A DNA stretch of 64,000 bases, taken from assembly GCA_004297225.1 (NCBI GenBank), contig SCUI01000010.1, positions 310,001-374,000 of the forward strand, written 5' to 3'. Below, piece by piece: positions 18,297 to 30,015 of this stretch; within the stretch, counting starts at the first letter, position 1, and each line of letters starts with the position of its first letter. Source of the DNA: Lysobacteraceae bacterium. Its GTDB lineage: Bacteria; Pseudomonadota; Gammaproteobacteria; Xanthomonadales; Xanthomonadaceae. The position numbers were made by a program, and so were the translations under genes. The notes below the pieces were generated by a model. That model ran no database searches, was not told where the DNA came from, and saw only the letters and a list, made by a program, of their open reading frames with translations.

Positions 18297-19747
18297 CGGT
18301 GATCCTCCACCCGCGCGCCGGCGTCGGCGACCGGCGCGGTGACGTGCGCCGGCACCTCCGACGGGATCGCCACCTCGTCCGGATCCGACGGCAGCATCGT
18401 CGCCTGTCGCCAACGCCCCCAGCGGTAGTACGCCAGCGACAGCACCATCGACACGAATGCGCTGGCGGGGAAGCTCCACCAGATCGCATCCACGCCAAGT
18501 GCGGGCTGCAGCCAGCTGGCGAACGGTACGCGCACCACCCACAGCGCGAAGCCCAGGATCAGCAGCGGTGGTACCACCGCGCCGGTGGAACGGACCACGC
18601 CGGCGACGACGAAGGTGGCGCCGAAGAACAGGAACGACCACACCGCGATCTGGTTCAGGTGCCGCGCAATCTCCAGCGCGGGGCTCGCCGTTGGCAGGAA
18701 CCACGACAACATGGTGCCGTCGAGCAGCACCAGCGGGGCGACCAGCGCGCCGGTCAGGACGAAGTTGAAACCGATGCCGTGCCTGGTGGTCGCGGCGACG
18801 CGATCCCAGAGCCCGGCGCCGACGTTCTGCGCGGCCATGGAGGAGCAGGCCGCGCCGATCGCCATCGCCGGCATCTGCACGTAGGTCCACAGCTGCAGCG
18901 CCGCGCCGTATGCCGCGCTGGTGTGGGTGCCGTACTGGTTGACCATGCTGATCATGGCGATCATCGCCAGCGAGATCAGCACCATCTGCAGTCCCATCGG
19001 CACGCCCTTGACCACCATCGCCTTGACGATGGTCCAGTCCGGCAGGTACAGCCGCCGTTCGTGGCGACTGATCCAGAGCGGATGCCGGTGGCTCCACAGC
19101 CACCACACCATGGCCGGCAGCGCGATCGCATTGGCGACCAGCGTCGCCAGCGCGCTGCCCGCCATGCCCAGCCGCGGGAACGGGCCCAGGCCGAGCATCA
19201 GGATCGGCACCAGCGCGATGTCCAGGCCCACGGCGACCAGCAGGAACGCGAACGGCGTCTTCGTGTCCCCCGCGCCGCGCAGGATCGCCGACAGGAACGC
19301 GAACGCGTACAGCAGCGGCAGCGCCAGGAAGATGATCTTCAGGTAGGCGTCGGCCAGCGGCAGCGCCGCCGCCGGCGTCGCCATCCATTCGAGCACGCTG
19401 CGCGACACCAGCAGGCCGACCACCGCCAGCACCAGCGACAGGGTGAAGAAGAACGTCGCCGCGCTGCCGATCACCTTGCGCGCGCCGGCGAGGTCGCGCC
19501 GGCCCATCGCCTGGCCGACCAGGATCGTCGAGGCCATGCCGAAGCCGAAGATCGCGCCCAGCAGGAAGAACATGATGTTGTTGGCATTGGCGATGCCGGC
19601 CAGCGCTTCCTCGCCGAGGTAGCTGCCGACCCACATTGCGTTGATCGAGCCGTTCAGCGACTGCAGCACGTTGCCGCCGAGGATCGGCAGGGCGAACACG
19701 AACAGGGTCGAGGCGATCGGCCCCGTGGTCAGGTCGCGCTGCTTCAT
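18293..19747 (-). CDS. MATE family efflux transporter
   Basis: 12-TM hydrophobic protein; FALPILGGNVLQSLNGSINAMWVGSYLGEEALAGIANAN. Confidence 0.93.
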   Translation of the reverse strand: MKQRDLTTGPIASTLFVFALPILGGNVLQSLNGSINAMWVGSYLGEEALAGIANANNIMFFLLGAIFGFGMASTILVGQAMGRRDLAGARKVIGSAATFFFTLSLVLAVVGLLVSRSVLEWMATPAAALPLADAYLKIIFLALPLLYAFAFLSAILRGAGDTKTPFAFLLVAVGLDIALVPILMLGLGPFPRLGMAGSALATLVANAIALPAMVWWLWSHRHPLWISRHERRLYLPDWTIVKAMVVKGVPMGLQMVLISLAMIAMISMVNQYGTHTSAAYGAALQLWTYVQMPAMAIGAACSSMAAQNVGAGLWDRVAATTRHGIGFNFVLTGALVAPLVLLDGTMLSWFLPTASPALEIARHLNQIAVWSFLFFGATFVVAGVVRSTGAVVPPLLILGFALWVVRVPFASWLQPALGVDAIWWSFPASAFVSMVLSLAYYRWGRWRQATMLPSDPDEVAIPSEVPAHVTAPVADAGARVEDHR

Positions 19748-19857
19748 CCGCCCACCTTAATGGCCGCGGGCGTCGCGGGCATGTCTTCTGGCAGGGGTCG
19801 TCGCGCCTGCAGCCGCTAGGATGGAAGGGTTGTCCTTACGCCTGCCGGGGAGCTTCC

Positions 19858-21741
19858 ATGTCGCGTCGCCTGATCCTTGCCGCCCTTTCGCTGGCCGTCG
19901 CCGGCAGCCTCCATGCCGAGGTCCCGGTGCCGCGCGACGTGCCCTACGCGCCCGGCACGATCAAGATCGAAGTCGACGCGACCAACCTGTCGCAGCGCAT
20001 CTTCAAGGTGAAGCAAACCATCCCGGTGGTGCCCGGCGAGCTGACCCTGCTGTATCCGGAGTGGATCCCGGGCGGCCATTCGCCGCGCGGCGCCATCGAC
20101 AAGGTCGCCGGCATCCGCTTCACCGCCGATGGCCAGCGCCTGGACTGGCGGCGCGATCCGCTCGACGTGCATGCCTTCCATCTCACCGTGCCGGAGGGCG
20201 CGTCGAACGTCACCGCCGAGTTCGATTTCCTTTCCCCGACCGACCGTTCGCAGGGCCGGGTGCTGATGACCCCGTCGATGCTCAACCTGCAGTGGATCTC
20301 CACGGTGCTGTACCCGGCGGGCCACTACGCCAGCCAGGTCACCTTCGACCCGCGCGTGACCTACCCGGCCGGCTGGCGCGCGGCGACCGCGCTGGAAGTC
20401 GAGGCCACGAGCGGCAACACCGTCGATTACCGCGACGTCCCGCTCGACATCCTCGCCGATTCGCCGGTGTTCGCAGGCGCCCACTTCAAGCAGATCGACC
20501 TGACGCCGAAGGGCAATACCGTGGCGGTGCGGCTGAACGTGGTCGCCGACGCCGCGAAATACCTGGAGACCAAGCCGGCGCAGGTGCAGGTGCATCGCAA
20601 CCTGGTCGACCAGGCGCTCAAGCTCTACGGCGCGCAGCATTACGACCACTACGATTTCCTGCTCGCGCTCACCGACCAGCTCGGCGGCATCGGCCTGGAG
20701 CACCAGCGCTCCAGCGAGAACTCCCAGGACCCGGACTATTTCACCGGCTGGAAGGACAAGGTCGGTTTCAGCGACCTGCTGGCGCACGAGTACACGCATT
20801 CCTGGAACGGCAAGTACCGGCGGCCGGCGGACCTGTGGACGCCGAACTACAACGTGCCGATGCAGGACAGCCTGCTGTGGGTGTACGAGGGCCAGACCCA
20901 GTACTGGGGCAACGTGCTGGCCGCGCGCAGCGGCATGCGCCCGCTGGAAGCCTCGCGCGACGCGCTGGCGCTGGTGGCGGCGACCTACGCCGACAACCGA
21001 CCCGGCCTGTCCTGGCGCAACGTGCAGGACACCACCAACGATCCGATCATCGCCAGCCGCGCGCCGCGCGCGTACCGCAACTACCAGCTGAGCGAGGACT
21101 ACTACCGCGCCGGCCAGCTGATCTGGCTGGAGGCCGACGCGCTGATCCGCGAGCGCACCGGCAACCGCAAGTCGCTGGACGACTTCGCGCGCGCCTTCTT
21201 CGGCATCCGCGACGGCGAATGGAAGGTGCAGGCGCCGTACACGTTCGCCGACGTCGTGGCCACGCTGGACGGCGTGATGCCCTACGACTGGACCACCTTC
21301 TTGCGCGAGCGCCTGGACGGCAAGGTCGGGCTGACCGGCGGCCTCGAGGCCGCGGGCTGGAAGCTCGTCTACAGGGACGAGCCCAACGCCTACGCCAAGG
21401 CCAACGCCGGCTCGGGCGCCGACTTCACCTATTCGCTGGGCCTGTCGTTGGGCAAGGACGGGGCGATCGGCGACGTCCGCTGGGACGGCCCGGCCTTCCA
21501 GGCCGGGATCGGCACCGGCGGCACGCTGGTCGCGGTCAACGGCCAGGCGTATTCGAAGGAAGTGCTGGAGGATGGGATCAAGGCGGCCAAGGGCGGCGGC
21601 GCGCCGATCGAACTGCTGGTGCGCGATTTCGACCGCTATCGCACGGTGCGCGTGGACTACCACGGCGGCCTGCGCCATCCGCACCTGCAACGCATCGAGG
21701 GCAAGCCCGATCGCCTGGCCGCGATCTTCAAGGCGCGCTGA
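19858..21741 (+). CDS. M61 family metallopeptidase (glycyl aminopeptidase type, PDZ domain)
   Basis: HEYTHSWNGKYRRPADLWTPNYNVPM, LLWVYEGQTQYWG; C-terminal PDZ-like region. Confidence 0.93.
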   Translation: MSRRLILAALSLAVAGSLHAEVPVPRDVPYAPGTIKIEVDATNLSQRIFKVKQTIPVVPGELTLLYPEWIPGGHSPRGAIDKVAGIRFTADGQRLDWRRDPLDVHAFHLTVPEGASNVTAEFDFLSPTDRSQGRVLMTPSMLNLQWISTVLYPAGHYASQVTFDPRVTYPAGWRAATALEVEATSGNTVDYRDVPLDILADSPVFAGAHFKQIDLTPKGNTVAVRLNVVADAAKYLETKPAQVQVHRNLVDQALKLYGAQHYDHYDFLLALTDQLGGIGLEHQRSSENSQDPDYFTGWKDKVGFSDLLAHEYTHSWNGKYRRPADLWTPNYNVPMQDSLLWVYEGQTQYWGNVLAARSGMRPLEASRDALALVAATYADNRPGLSWRNVQDTTNDPIIASRAPRAYRNYQLSEDYYRAGQLIWLEADALIRERTGNRKSLDDFARAFFGIRDGEWKVQAPYTFADVVATLDGVMPYDWTTFLRERLDGKVGLTGGLEAAGWKLVYRDEPNAYAKANAGSGADFTYSLGLSLGKDGAIGDVRWDGPAFQAGIGTGGTLVAVNGQAYSKEVLEDGIKAAKGGGAPIELLVRDFDRYRTVRVDYHGGLRHPHLQRIEGKPDRLAAIFKAR

Positions 21742-21898
21742 CGGTCAGCCGGCAGCAAGGCAAAATTCACCCGCCGTCGGGCTTGTTCCCGCGGCGGTGA
21801 AGGAACAACGCAAAATTTCCCGAACCTGCGCGAAATATTTACCTGCGCGCCAGTGAGTTCAAACCGGTCGTGATGCGCGATGTCGCAGCATCCGACCC

Positions 21899-22630
21899 AT
21901 GGACACCAACAACAAAAACCAGCGCACCCTCCTGTCCCTGGCCTTGATCGCGTCGCTTTCGGCGACCGCCCTGTTCGTGGCCTCCGCCGAGGAGAAACCC
22001 GCCAGCGACGACACCGTCCCGGTTGCCGCCACGGCACTGCCGGGCGATGCACAGGCGATGCCGGTGATCGAACTGCCGACGACCACCACGCTGGCGGGCG
22101 ATCCCACGGTGGACGCCGGCAAGGCGATGAGCGAGGACGCGCCGCTCGAACCCGGCGACTACACCTGGCATCCGGAAGCTTCGCCCGCCGGCGAAGTGGT
22201 GATCCTGGTCAGTTTGCCGCGACAGGAAATGAACGTGTATCGCGGCGGCGTGCGCATCGGCCGCAGCAGCGTCAGCACCGGCAAGCCGGGCAACGACACG
22301 CCGACCGGCGTGTTCCCGATCCTGCAGAAGAAGCGGATGCACCATTCCAACCTGTACGACGACGCGCCGATGCCGTACATGCAGCGGCTGACCTGGGACG
22401 GCATCGCGCTGCATTCGGGCCGCAACCCGGGCTATCCGGCCTCGCATGGCTGCATCCGCCTGCCCGACGGCTTTGCCGAACAGCTGTACGAGGTGACCGA
22501 CCGCGGCGACACCACCGTGGTGGTCGCCGACAGCGCGATGCTGGGTGGCGAAGTGTTCTCGCCGGGCGAGTTCGCCCCCACCAGCCTGCTCGCCCTGGCG
22601 GCTTCGGTTGACGAAAAACAAACGAATTAG
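21899..22630 (+). CDS. L,D-transpeptidase (YkuD)
   Basis: HSGRNPGYPASHGCIRLP catalytic motif; N-terminal hydrophobic segment. Confidence 0.92.
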   Translation: MDTNNKNQRTLLSLALIASLSATALFVASAEEKPASDDTVPVAATALPGDAQAMPVIELPTTTTLAGDPTVDAGKAMSEDAPLEPGDYTWHPEASPAGEVVILVSLPRQEMNVYRGGVRIGRSSVSTGKPGNDTPTGVFPILQKKRMHHSNLYDDAPMPYMQRLTWDGIALHSGRNPGYPASHGCIRLPDGFAEQLYEVTDRGDTTVVVADSAMLGGEVFSPGEFAPTSLLALAASVDEKQTN

Positions 22631-22760
22631 CCCCCCGGCTAACGAAGTTTTAGCGCCCGCATGAGCCTGCGGCAACGCGGGGCCGACGCACGTCACAGCC
22701 CGGCCCCGCGACGGGACGGGTTCAGTCACATGACGGCCATGTCTCGATATGCTTCGGGGC

Positions 22761-23621
22761 ATGAAGACACTTCACCTCGCTGTCACCGCCGCCCTCGCCC
22801 TTGCCGTGGGCGGTTGCTCCGTCCAGTCCGCCGACGTCGCCCTCGCCATGGCCGATGCCGTCGTCCCGGCCGCGCATGCCTCCACGATGAGCGCCACCGT
22901 GCGCTCGAATGTCGTCACCCAGCCGCTGCTGCAAGCCGCGTCGCTGGTGCCGGTGCAACTGTCGGCATTGCGCGCGATCGCGCCGAAGGCCGATCCCGGC
23001 GTGCTCGCGCTCGCGCTGGAAGCGCGCCAGTGCGCCGTCGGCAGCGGCGACGTCGAAGCCGATTCGCGCCTGGCCGTGATCGATTACAGCCGGCCGTCCA
23101 CCGAGCGCCGGATGTGGGTGTTCGACATGGCCGACGCCGCCGCGCCGAAGCTGCTGTACAACGAGTACGTCGCCCACGGCCAGGGCAGCGGCGGCAACGT
23201 GCCGACCCGCTTCTCCAACCAGGACGGCACCCACGCCACCAGCCTGGGCAGCTTCGTCACCGCCGAGACCTATTACGGCAGCAACGGCTACTCGCTGCGC
23301 ATGGACGGGCGGGACGAGGGCTTCAACGACAATGCCCGCCGCCGCGCGATCGTGATCCACGGCGCGGACTACGTGAACCCGGCCAACTTCGCCTCGCTCG
23401 GCCGCGCCGGCCGCAGCTGGGGGTGCCCGGCGCTGCGCCAGGCCGTGGCCCGCGACATGATCGACGTGCTCAAGGGCGGGAACCTGCTGTTCTCCTACGC
23501 CGACGACGCGAAGTTCCTGGCGAAGGGCCAGTCCTTCGCCTGCGATGGCCGCAGCGCGAACCAGATCCTCGCCGCGGCCCGCAGCCCGCAGTCGGGGAAC
23601 ATCGTCGCCGCCGCGCCCTGA
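22761..23621 (+). CDS. Murein L,D-transpeptidase catalytic-domain family lipoprotein (YkuD_2 type)
   Basis: IVIHGADYVNPANFASLGRAGRSWGCPAL; lipobox VGGC. Confidence 0.85.
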   Translation: MKTLHLAVTAALALAVGGCSVQSADVALAMADAVVPAAHASTMSATVRSNVVTQPLLQAASLVPVQLSALRAIAPKADPGVLALALEARQCAVGSGDVEADSRLAVIDYSRPSTERRMWVFDMADAAAPKLLYNEYVAHGQGSGGNVPTRFSNQDGTHATSLGSFVTAETYYGSNGYSLRMDGRDEGFNDNARRRAIVIHGADYVNPANFASLGRAGRSWGCPALRQAVARDMIDVLKGGNLLFSYADDAKFLAKGQSFACDGRSANQILAAARSPQSGNIVAAAP

Positions 23622-23643
23622 CCCCGCCTCCATTCGCGAAACC

Positions 23644-23667
23644 GTAGAGCCGACCCATGGTCGGCTC
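23644..23667. repeat. SMAG-like element (GTAG + GAGCCGACC-CAT-GGTCGGCTC), possibly also acting as terminator
   Basis: 9-bp perfect arms, GTAG end, followed by TTCCTTTT. Confidence 0.8.
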
Positions 23668-23716
23668 TTCCTTTTGGAGTAGGCTCGGGACAGGATGACC
23701 GCATCGGGGAGATGCG

Positions 23717-24913
23717 ATGAGCCTGGCGGACCTGCAGGTGATGGTGGTCGAGGACCACGGCTTCCAGCGCAGGATGGCGCTGCGGATGCTGGGCGAGATC
23801 GGCGTCGGCACGGTTCACGATGCCGCCGACGGCGTCGCCGCGCTGGACCGGCTGCAGCGTCTGCCCTCGCCGCCGGACGTGGTGCTGGTGGACCTGGACA
23901 TGCCGGGCATGGACGGCGTGGAGTTCATCGGCCACGTCGCACAGGGCCGACTGGCCCGCGGCATCGCCCTGGTCAGCGCGATGGACCCCGCGCTGCTGGC
24001 CGCGGTGCAGGCGATGGCCCGTGCCTACGGGCTGGCGGTGCTGGGCAGCATCGAGAAGCCGCTCACCGTGGAAAAACTGCGCACGCTGCTGGGCAACTGG
24101 GATGAGCGGCTGCACGGCGACGACCCCGACGACCTGGTCGAGGTTTCGCTCGAGGAAGTGCGCAATGCCTTGCTGCACGACGAACTGGTCGCCTGGTTCC
24201 AGCCGCAGGTCGAACTGCTCAACGGCAAGGTGGTCGCGGTCGAGGCCCTGGCGCGCTGGCGCCGGCCCGACGGCCGCTTCGTGCGCGCAGGCCATTTCGT
24301 GCCGCTGCTCGAGCACGAGGGACATTCGCACAAGCTCACCGACGCGATGCTGCAGCAGGCCTGCCGCTGGAAGCGGCAATGGGAAGACGCGGGCCTGCGT
24401 CTCAACCTCTCGGTGAACGTCAGCCCTTCGGCACTGGCCGATCCGGCGATCGCCGACCACTACCGGCAGATCGTCGGCGACCACGGCGTGTCGCCGGAAG
24501 ACGTGATGCTGGAAATCACCGAGGGCTCGCTGGTCACGGATGCCGCGCGCGGGCTGGGCGTGCTCGCGCGCCTGCGGCTGAAGGGTTTCGGCCTGTCGAT
24601 CGACGACTTCGGCACCGGCTATTCCTCGCTCGCGCAGCTGTCGCAGATCCCGTTCACCGAATTGAAGATCGACCAGGAATTCGTTTCCGGCGCGAGCCAC
24701 GAGCCGCGCAAGCGCGCGGTCATCGAGGCCAGCCTGGATCTTGCGCGCAAGCTGCAACTGGACGTGGTGGCCGAGGGCGTGGAGACCACCGAGGACTGGC
24801 AGATGCTGGCGGAACTGGGCTGCGGCGTGGCACAGGGTTTCCTGATCGCGCCGCCGGTGTCCGGCGAGGAATTGCCCGGCGCCGTCGCGCGCTGGCGCCG
24901 CCCGGACCGCTGA
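23717..24913 (+). CDS. Response regulator with EAL phosphodiesterase domain
   Basis: REC (VVEDHGFQRRMAL, VDLDMPGMDGVEF) + EAL (EALARWRRPDG, LEITEGSL, DDFGTGYSSLAQL, KIDQEFV, EGVETTEDW). Confidence 0.94.
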   Translation: MSLADLQVMVVEDHGFQRRMALRMLGEIGVGTVHDAADGVAALDRLQRLPSPPDVVLVDLDMPGMDGVEFIGHVAQGRLARGIALVSAMDPALLAAVQAMARAYGLAVLGSIEKPLTVEKLRTLLGNWDERLHGDDPDDLVEVSLEEVRNALLHDELVAWFQPQVELLNGKVVAVEALARWRRPDGRFVRAGHFVPLLEHEGHSHKLTDAMLQQACRWKRQWEDAGLRLNLSVNVSPSALADPAIADHYRQIVGDHGVSPEDVMLEITEGSLVTDAARGLGVLARLRLKGFGLSIDDFGTGYSSLAQLSQIPFTELKIDQEFVSGASHEPRKRAVIEASLDLARKLQLDVVAEGVETTEDWQMLAELGCGVAQGFLIAPPVSGEELPGAVARWRRPDR

Positions 24914-24922
24914 CCCGGCAGC

Positions 24923-27214
<2,292 letters not shown>

Positions 27215-27228
27215 GGGGTGCTTGCCAG

Positions 27229-27270
27229 CTATATCGGATGGCGATATATGTATATCGACAGACGATATAG
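27229..27270. promoter_or_regulatory. Doubled operator upstream of padR: TATATCG-N5-CGATATA-TG-TATATCG-N5-CGATATA
   Basis: Read directly: CTATATCGGATGGCGATATATGTATATCGACAGACGATATAG. Confidence 0.8.
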
Positions 27271-27278
27271 GTGCCTCG

Positions 27279-27617
27279 ATGAAACCCGGCAGCGGCGTGA
27301 CCCTCACCCCGGCCTTGCACCACATCCTGCTTGCGCTGCTGGCCGGCGAACGGCATGGCTACGCGATCATGAAGGATGTGGAGGCGATCACCGGCGGCGG
27401 CATGCGGTTGGGGCCGGGCACCCTCTACGGGGCACTCAGGCGCCTGCTCGAAGGCGGTCTGGTGGAAGAGGCCGGCGAACGATGCGCGGAGGGCGACGAG
27501 CGCCGGCGCTACTACCGCATCACCGGCGCCGGGCGGCAGGTGCTCGCCGCGGAGACCGCGCGCCTGCAGCGCCTGGTCGCGTTCGCCCACGACCATCTCC
27601 GCGAAGCCAACGCATGA
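27279..27617 (+). CDS. PadR-family transcriptional regulator
   Basis: LTPALHHILLALLAGERHGYAIMKDVEAITGGGMRLGPGTLYGALRRLLEGGLVEE...RRRYYRITGAGRQVL. Confidence 0.95.
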   Translation: MKPGSGVTLTPALHHILLALLAGERHGYAIMKDVEAITGGGMRLGPGTLYGALRRLLEGGLVEEAGERCAEGDERRRYYRITGAGRQVLAAETARLQRLVAFAHDHLREANA

Positions 27618-28855
27618 GCGGCGACCCGCGCTGGATCGGTCGCCTGGACGCGCTGTACGGCCTGGCCCTGTGCCTGTACCCGCGGCGCTTTCGCTCGCAA
27701 TGGGAAGCGCCGATGCGCCAGGCGTTCCGCGACCGCTGCCGCGAGATCGCGCGGGGGCAGCGCCCCCCGACCGCCTTGCTGACCGAACTGCTGCCTGATT
27801 TCGCCATCGGCCTCGGTCGCGAACGGTTCCACGCCTTGGTGGAAGACCCGATGTCCAAGCGTCACGTGCTGCTTGCCATGCTGGTGTTGCTCGCGGCGAC
27901 GATCGCCATGCACGACCGGATCGGCATCGCCGGCAACGCCGCGCTCGACTGGTGGAAGGCGTATCGCGCACAGGCGACCGCGGAAGCCGAGCGCCGGTAC
28001 TGGAACGACCTGGCGCGTGCGCTGGACCCGGCCGGCACGCCGCGCGAGCACACCGTCGCCGCAATCGCCTGGCAGATGGCGGGAGACGGTTCCGCGCTGC
28101 TTCCGACTGATGAAGGCGCAAGGGAGCGCGCGCAGCAGGCATTCGATGCCGCGATCGTTGGCGCCGATCCGGCTGCGCTATGGCTCGCCGCCACCGATTG
28201 CCCGGTGCAGCGTTGCGACGGGCGCGCGGCCATCGCCGGATTGCAGCGCGCGGCTCCCGACAATGCCGCGGTGGGCATCCTCGCGCTGGCGCAGGCGGCC
28301 GGTTCGGGCGATTCCGCGGCAAAAGCGCAGGCCTTGCGCGGAATCGCCGCAGCGCGACGCTTCCACAGTTACGACGCCGACCTGCTGGCATCGCTGTTGG
28401 GCGCCGGCGCCAAGGTTCGTGCGCCGTCCAACGTGGACGCGGACTCACTGGTGGTGGGCGTCGCGATGGCCTGGGCGTTGCCCGATGTCATCGTCCTGGA
28501 CGAAGCCTGCCGGCCCGTGGCCGCGGACGCGGACACGTGTCGTGCGATCGGACGGGTGCTTGCCGATGGCAATTCCCTGATTTCCCGCATCGTCGGCCAC
28601 AAGCTCTGGAACCGCTTCGCCGACCCGGGAGCCGACAGGCTGGAGGTCCACCGCCGGATGCGGAACCTGCACTGGATGCTCGCCAACCAGCTGCTGTTGT
28701 TGGACCCTTCGGCCCGCAAGCGCTGGCGCGAGTCGTTGCTCGCCGGCGACGGCGAGGTTGCGGCGCTACAGGCTGGCCTGGAGGCGCGCGGTATTCCCCT
28801 GGAGGCGCCGGATACCCTGAAGCTCGATCCGAAGTTGCTATCGCCCGAGCGGTGA
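27614..28855 (+). CDS. Hypothetical membrane-anchored protein with 'LYPRRFR' permease-prefix-like N-terminus
   Basis: ATGA-coupled to padR; N-terminus YGLALCLYPRRFRSQWEAPMRQAFRDRCRE, one TM near residue 90. Confidence 0.7.
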   Translation: MSGDPRWIGRLDALYGLALCLYPRRFRSQWEAPMRQAFRDRCREIARGQRPPTALLTELLPDFAIGLGRERFHALVEDPMSKRHVLLAMLVLLAATIAMHDRIGIAGNAALDWWKAYRAQATAEAERRYWNDLARALDPAGTPREHTVAAIAWQMAGDGSALLPTDEGARERAQQAFDAAIVGADPAALWLAATDCPVQRCDGRAAIAGLQRAAPDNAAVGILALAQAAGSGDSAAKAQALRGIAAARRFHSYDADLLASLLGAGAKVRAPSNVDADSLVVGVAMAWALPDVIVLDEACRPVAADADTCRAIGRVLADGNSLISRIVGHKLWNRFADPGADRLEVHRRMRNLHWMLANQLLLLDPSARKRWRESLLAGDGEVAALQAGLEARGIPLEAPDTLKLDPKLLSPER

Positions 28856-28883
28856 TAGGCTGGGGCCACGACCAGCGACGGAG

Positions 28884-29525
28884 GTGCGGGTGAAAACGAT
28901 CCTCGTGGCCAGTTCCAAGGGTGGGGTGGGCAAGACCACCATCGCCACCCACCTCGCGGCGCAGGCCGCACTGTCCGGGCAGCGCACGGTACTCGTGGAC
29001 GCCGACCCGCAGCGCTCATCCACCCGCTGGGCGGAAAAGCGCGCCGGGCTGGAAAGCGCGGTGCTGCCGATGGACGGCAGCGATGCCGCCCGCGGCTGGC
29101 AGCGCGACCTGCCCGAGGACACCGACGTGGTGGTCGTCGACGCCGCCGCCGGCGCGATGGCGCACGAACTGATGCCCTTCCTCGAGCGGGCCGACGCGGT
29201 GGTGGTGCCGGTGCTGCCCTCCACGCTCGACATCGAGGCCACCGTGCCCTTCCTCGACACGCTGGCCAAACTGGCGCGCGTGCGCCGCGGCGAGCTGCCG
29301 ATCGGACTGGTGGGCAACAAGCTCCGGCCCTGGACCAACGCCTCGCAGCAGGCGCTGGAACTGTGGCAGCAATGGCCCTATCCACTGGTCGCCCAACTGC
29401 GCGACAGCCAGGCCTATGCGGTGCTTTGCGGTTTGGGCAAGAGCCTGTTCGACTACCAGTCGGCGCAGGTGCGCGAACACCAGCACGACTGGCAGCCCCT
29501 GCTGCGCTGGTTGAAGAAAGCCTGA
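28884..29525 (+). CDS. ParA/MinD-like ATPase (orphan)
   Basis: Deviant Walker A SSKGGVGKTTIA, VDADPQRSS; GTG start (28884 or 28890). Confidence 0.92.
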   Translation: MRVKTILVASSKGGVGKTTIATHLAAQAALSGQRTVLVDADPQRSSTRWAEKRAGLESAVLPMDGSDAARGWQRDLPEDTDVVVVDAAAGAMAHELMPFLERADAVVVPVLPSTLDIEATVPFLDTLAKLARVRRGELPIGLVGNKLRPWTNASQQALELWQQWPYPLVAQLRDSQAYAVLCGLGKSLFDYQSAQVREHQHDWQPLLRWLKKA

Positions 29526-29538
29526 GGCGCCCTCCCCC

Positions 29539-30015
29539 ATGCGCGAACTCATCCTGCTGCGCCACGCCCATGCGGTGTCGGCGAATCCCGGCCAGGCCGA
29601 CCTGGACCGCCCGCTGTCGCCGGAAGGCCTGGCCGAAGCCGAGGCCGCCGGCCGCTGGCTGGCCGAACACGGGCTCGTTCCCGACTGCGTGCTGTGCTCG
29701 CCCGCGCGCCGCACGCGCGAGACGCTGGAGGCCGTGCTCGGTGTCGTCGGCTATGTCGACCAACGCCTTGAACCGGCAATCTACGAAGCCACGCCCGGCA
29801 CGTTGATCGCGCTGGCGGATGCGCACGGCGATTCCGAGCGCCTGCTGCTGGTCGGGCACAACCCAGGCCTGGAACAACTGCTGGCCCTGCTGAGCAGTGG
29901 CCAGTCGGGGGACTACCGCGGCATGCCGCCCGGCGGCATCGCCGTGCTGTCGATGCCGGCCGAGACGGCCATCGAACCGGGGATCGCGAAGCTCGCTGCC
30001 TTCTGGTGGCCGTGA
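29539..30015 (+). CDS. sixA: Phosphohistidine phosphatase SixA-like
   Basis: LLRHAHAVSA (RHG motif), LLLVGHNPGLEQL. Confidence 0.88.
   Translation: MRELILLRHAHAVSANPGQADLDRPLSPEGLAEAEAAGRWLAEHGLVPDCVLCSPARRTRETLEAVLGVVGYVDQRLEPAIYEATPGTLIALADAHGDSERLLLVGHNPGLEQLLALLSSGQSGDYRGMPPGGIAVLSMPAETAIEPGIAKLAAFWWP

Noticed and set aside
16563-19634. 1023-aa minus-strand ORF
   Set aside because: Runs out of frame through MATE and antisense to PLD; frame-shifted composition, no domains
28884-29525. ParA as evidence of a plasmid or integrated element
   Set aside because: No ParB, rep gene, integrase or att-like repeats nearby; surrounding genes are chromosomal
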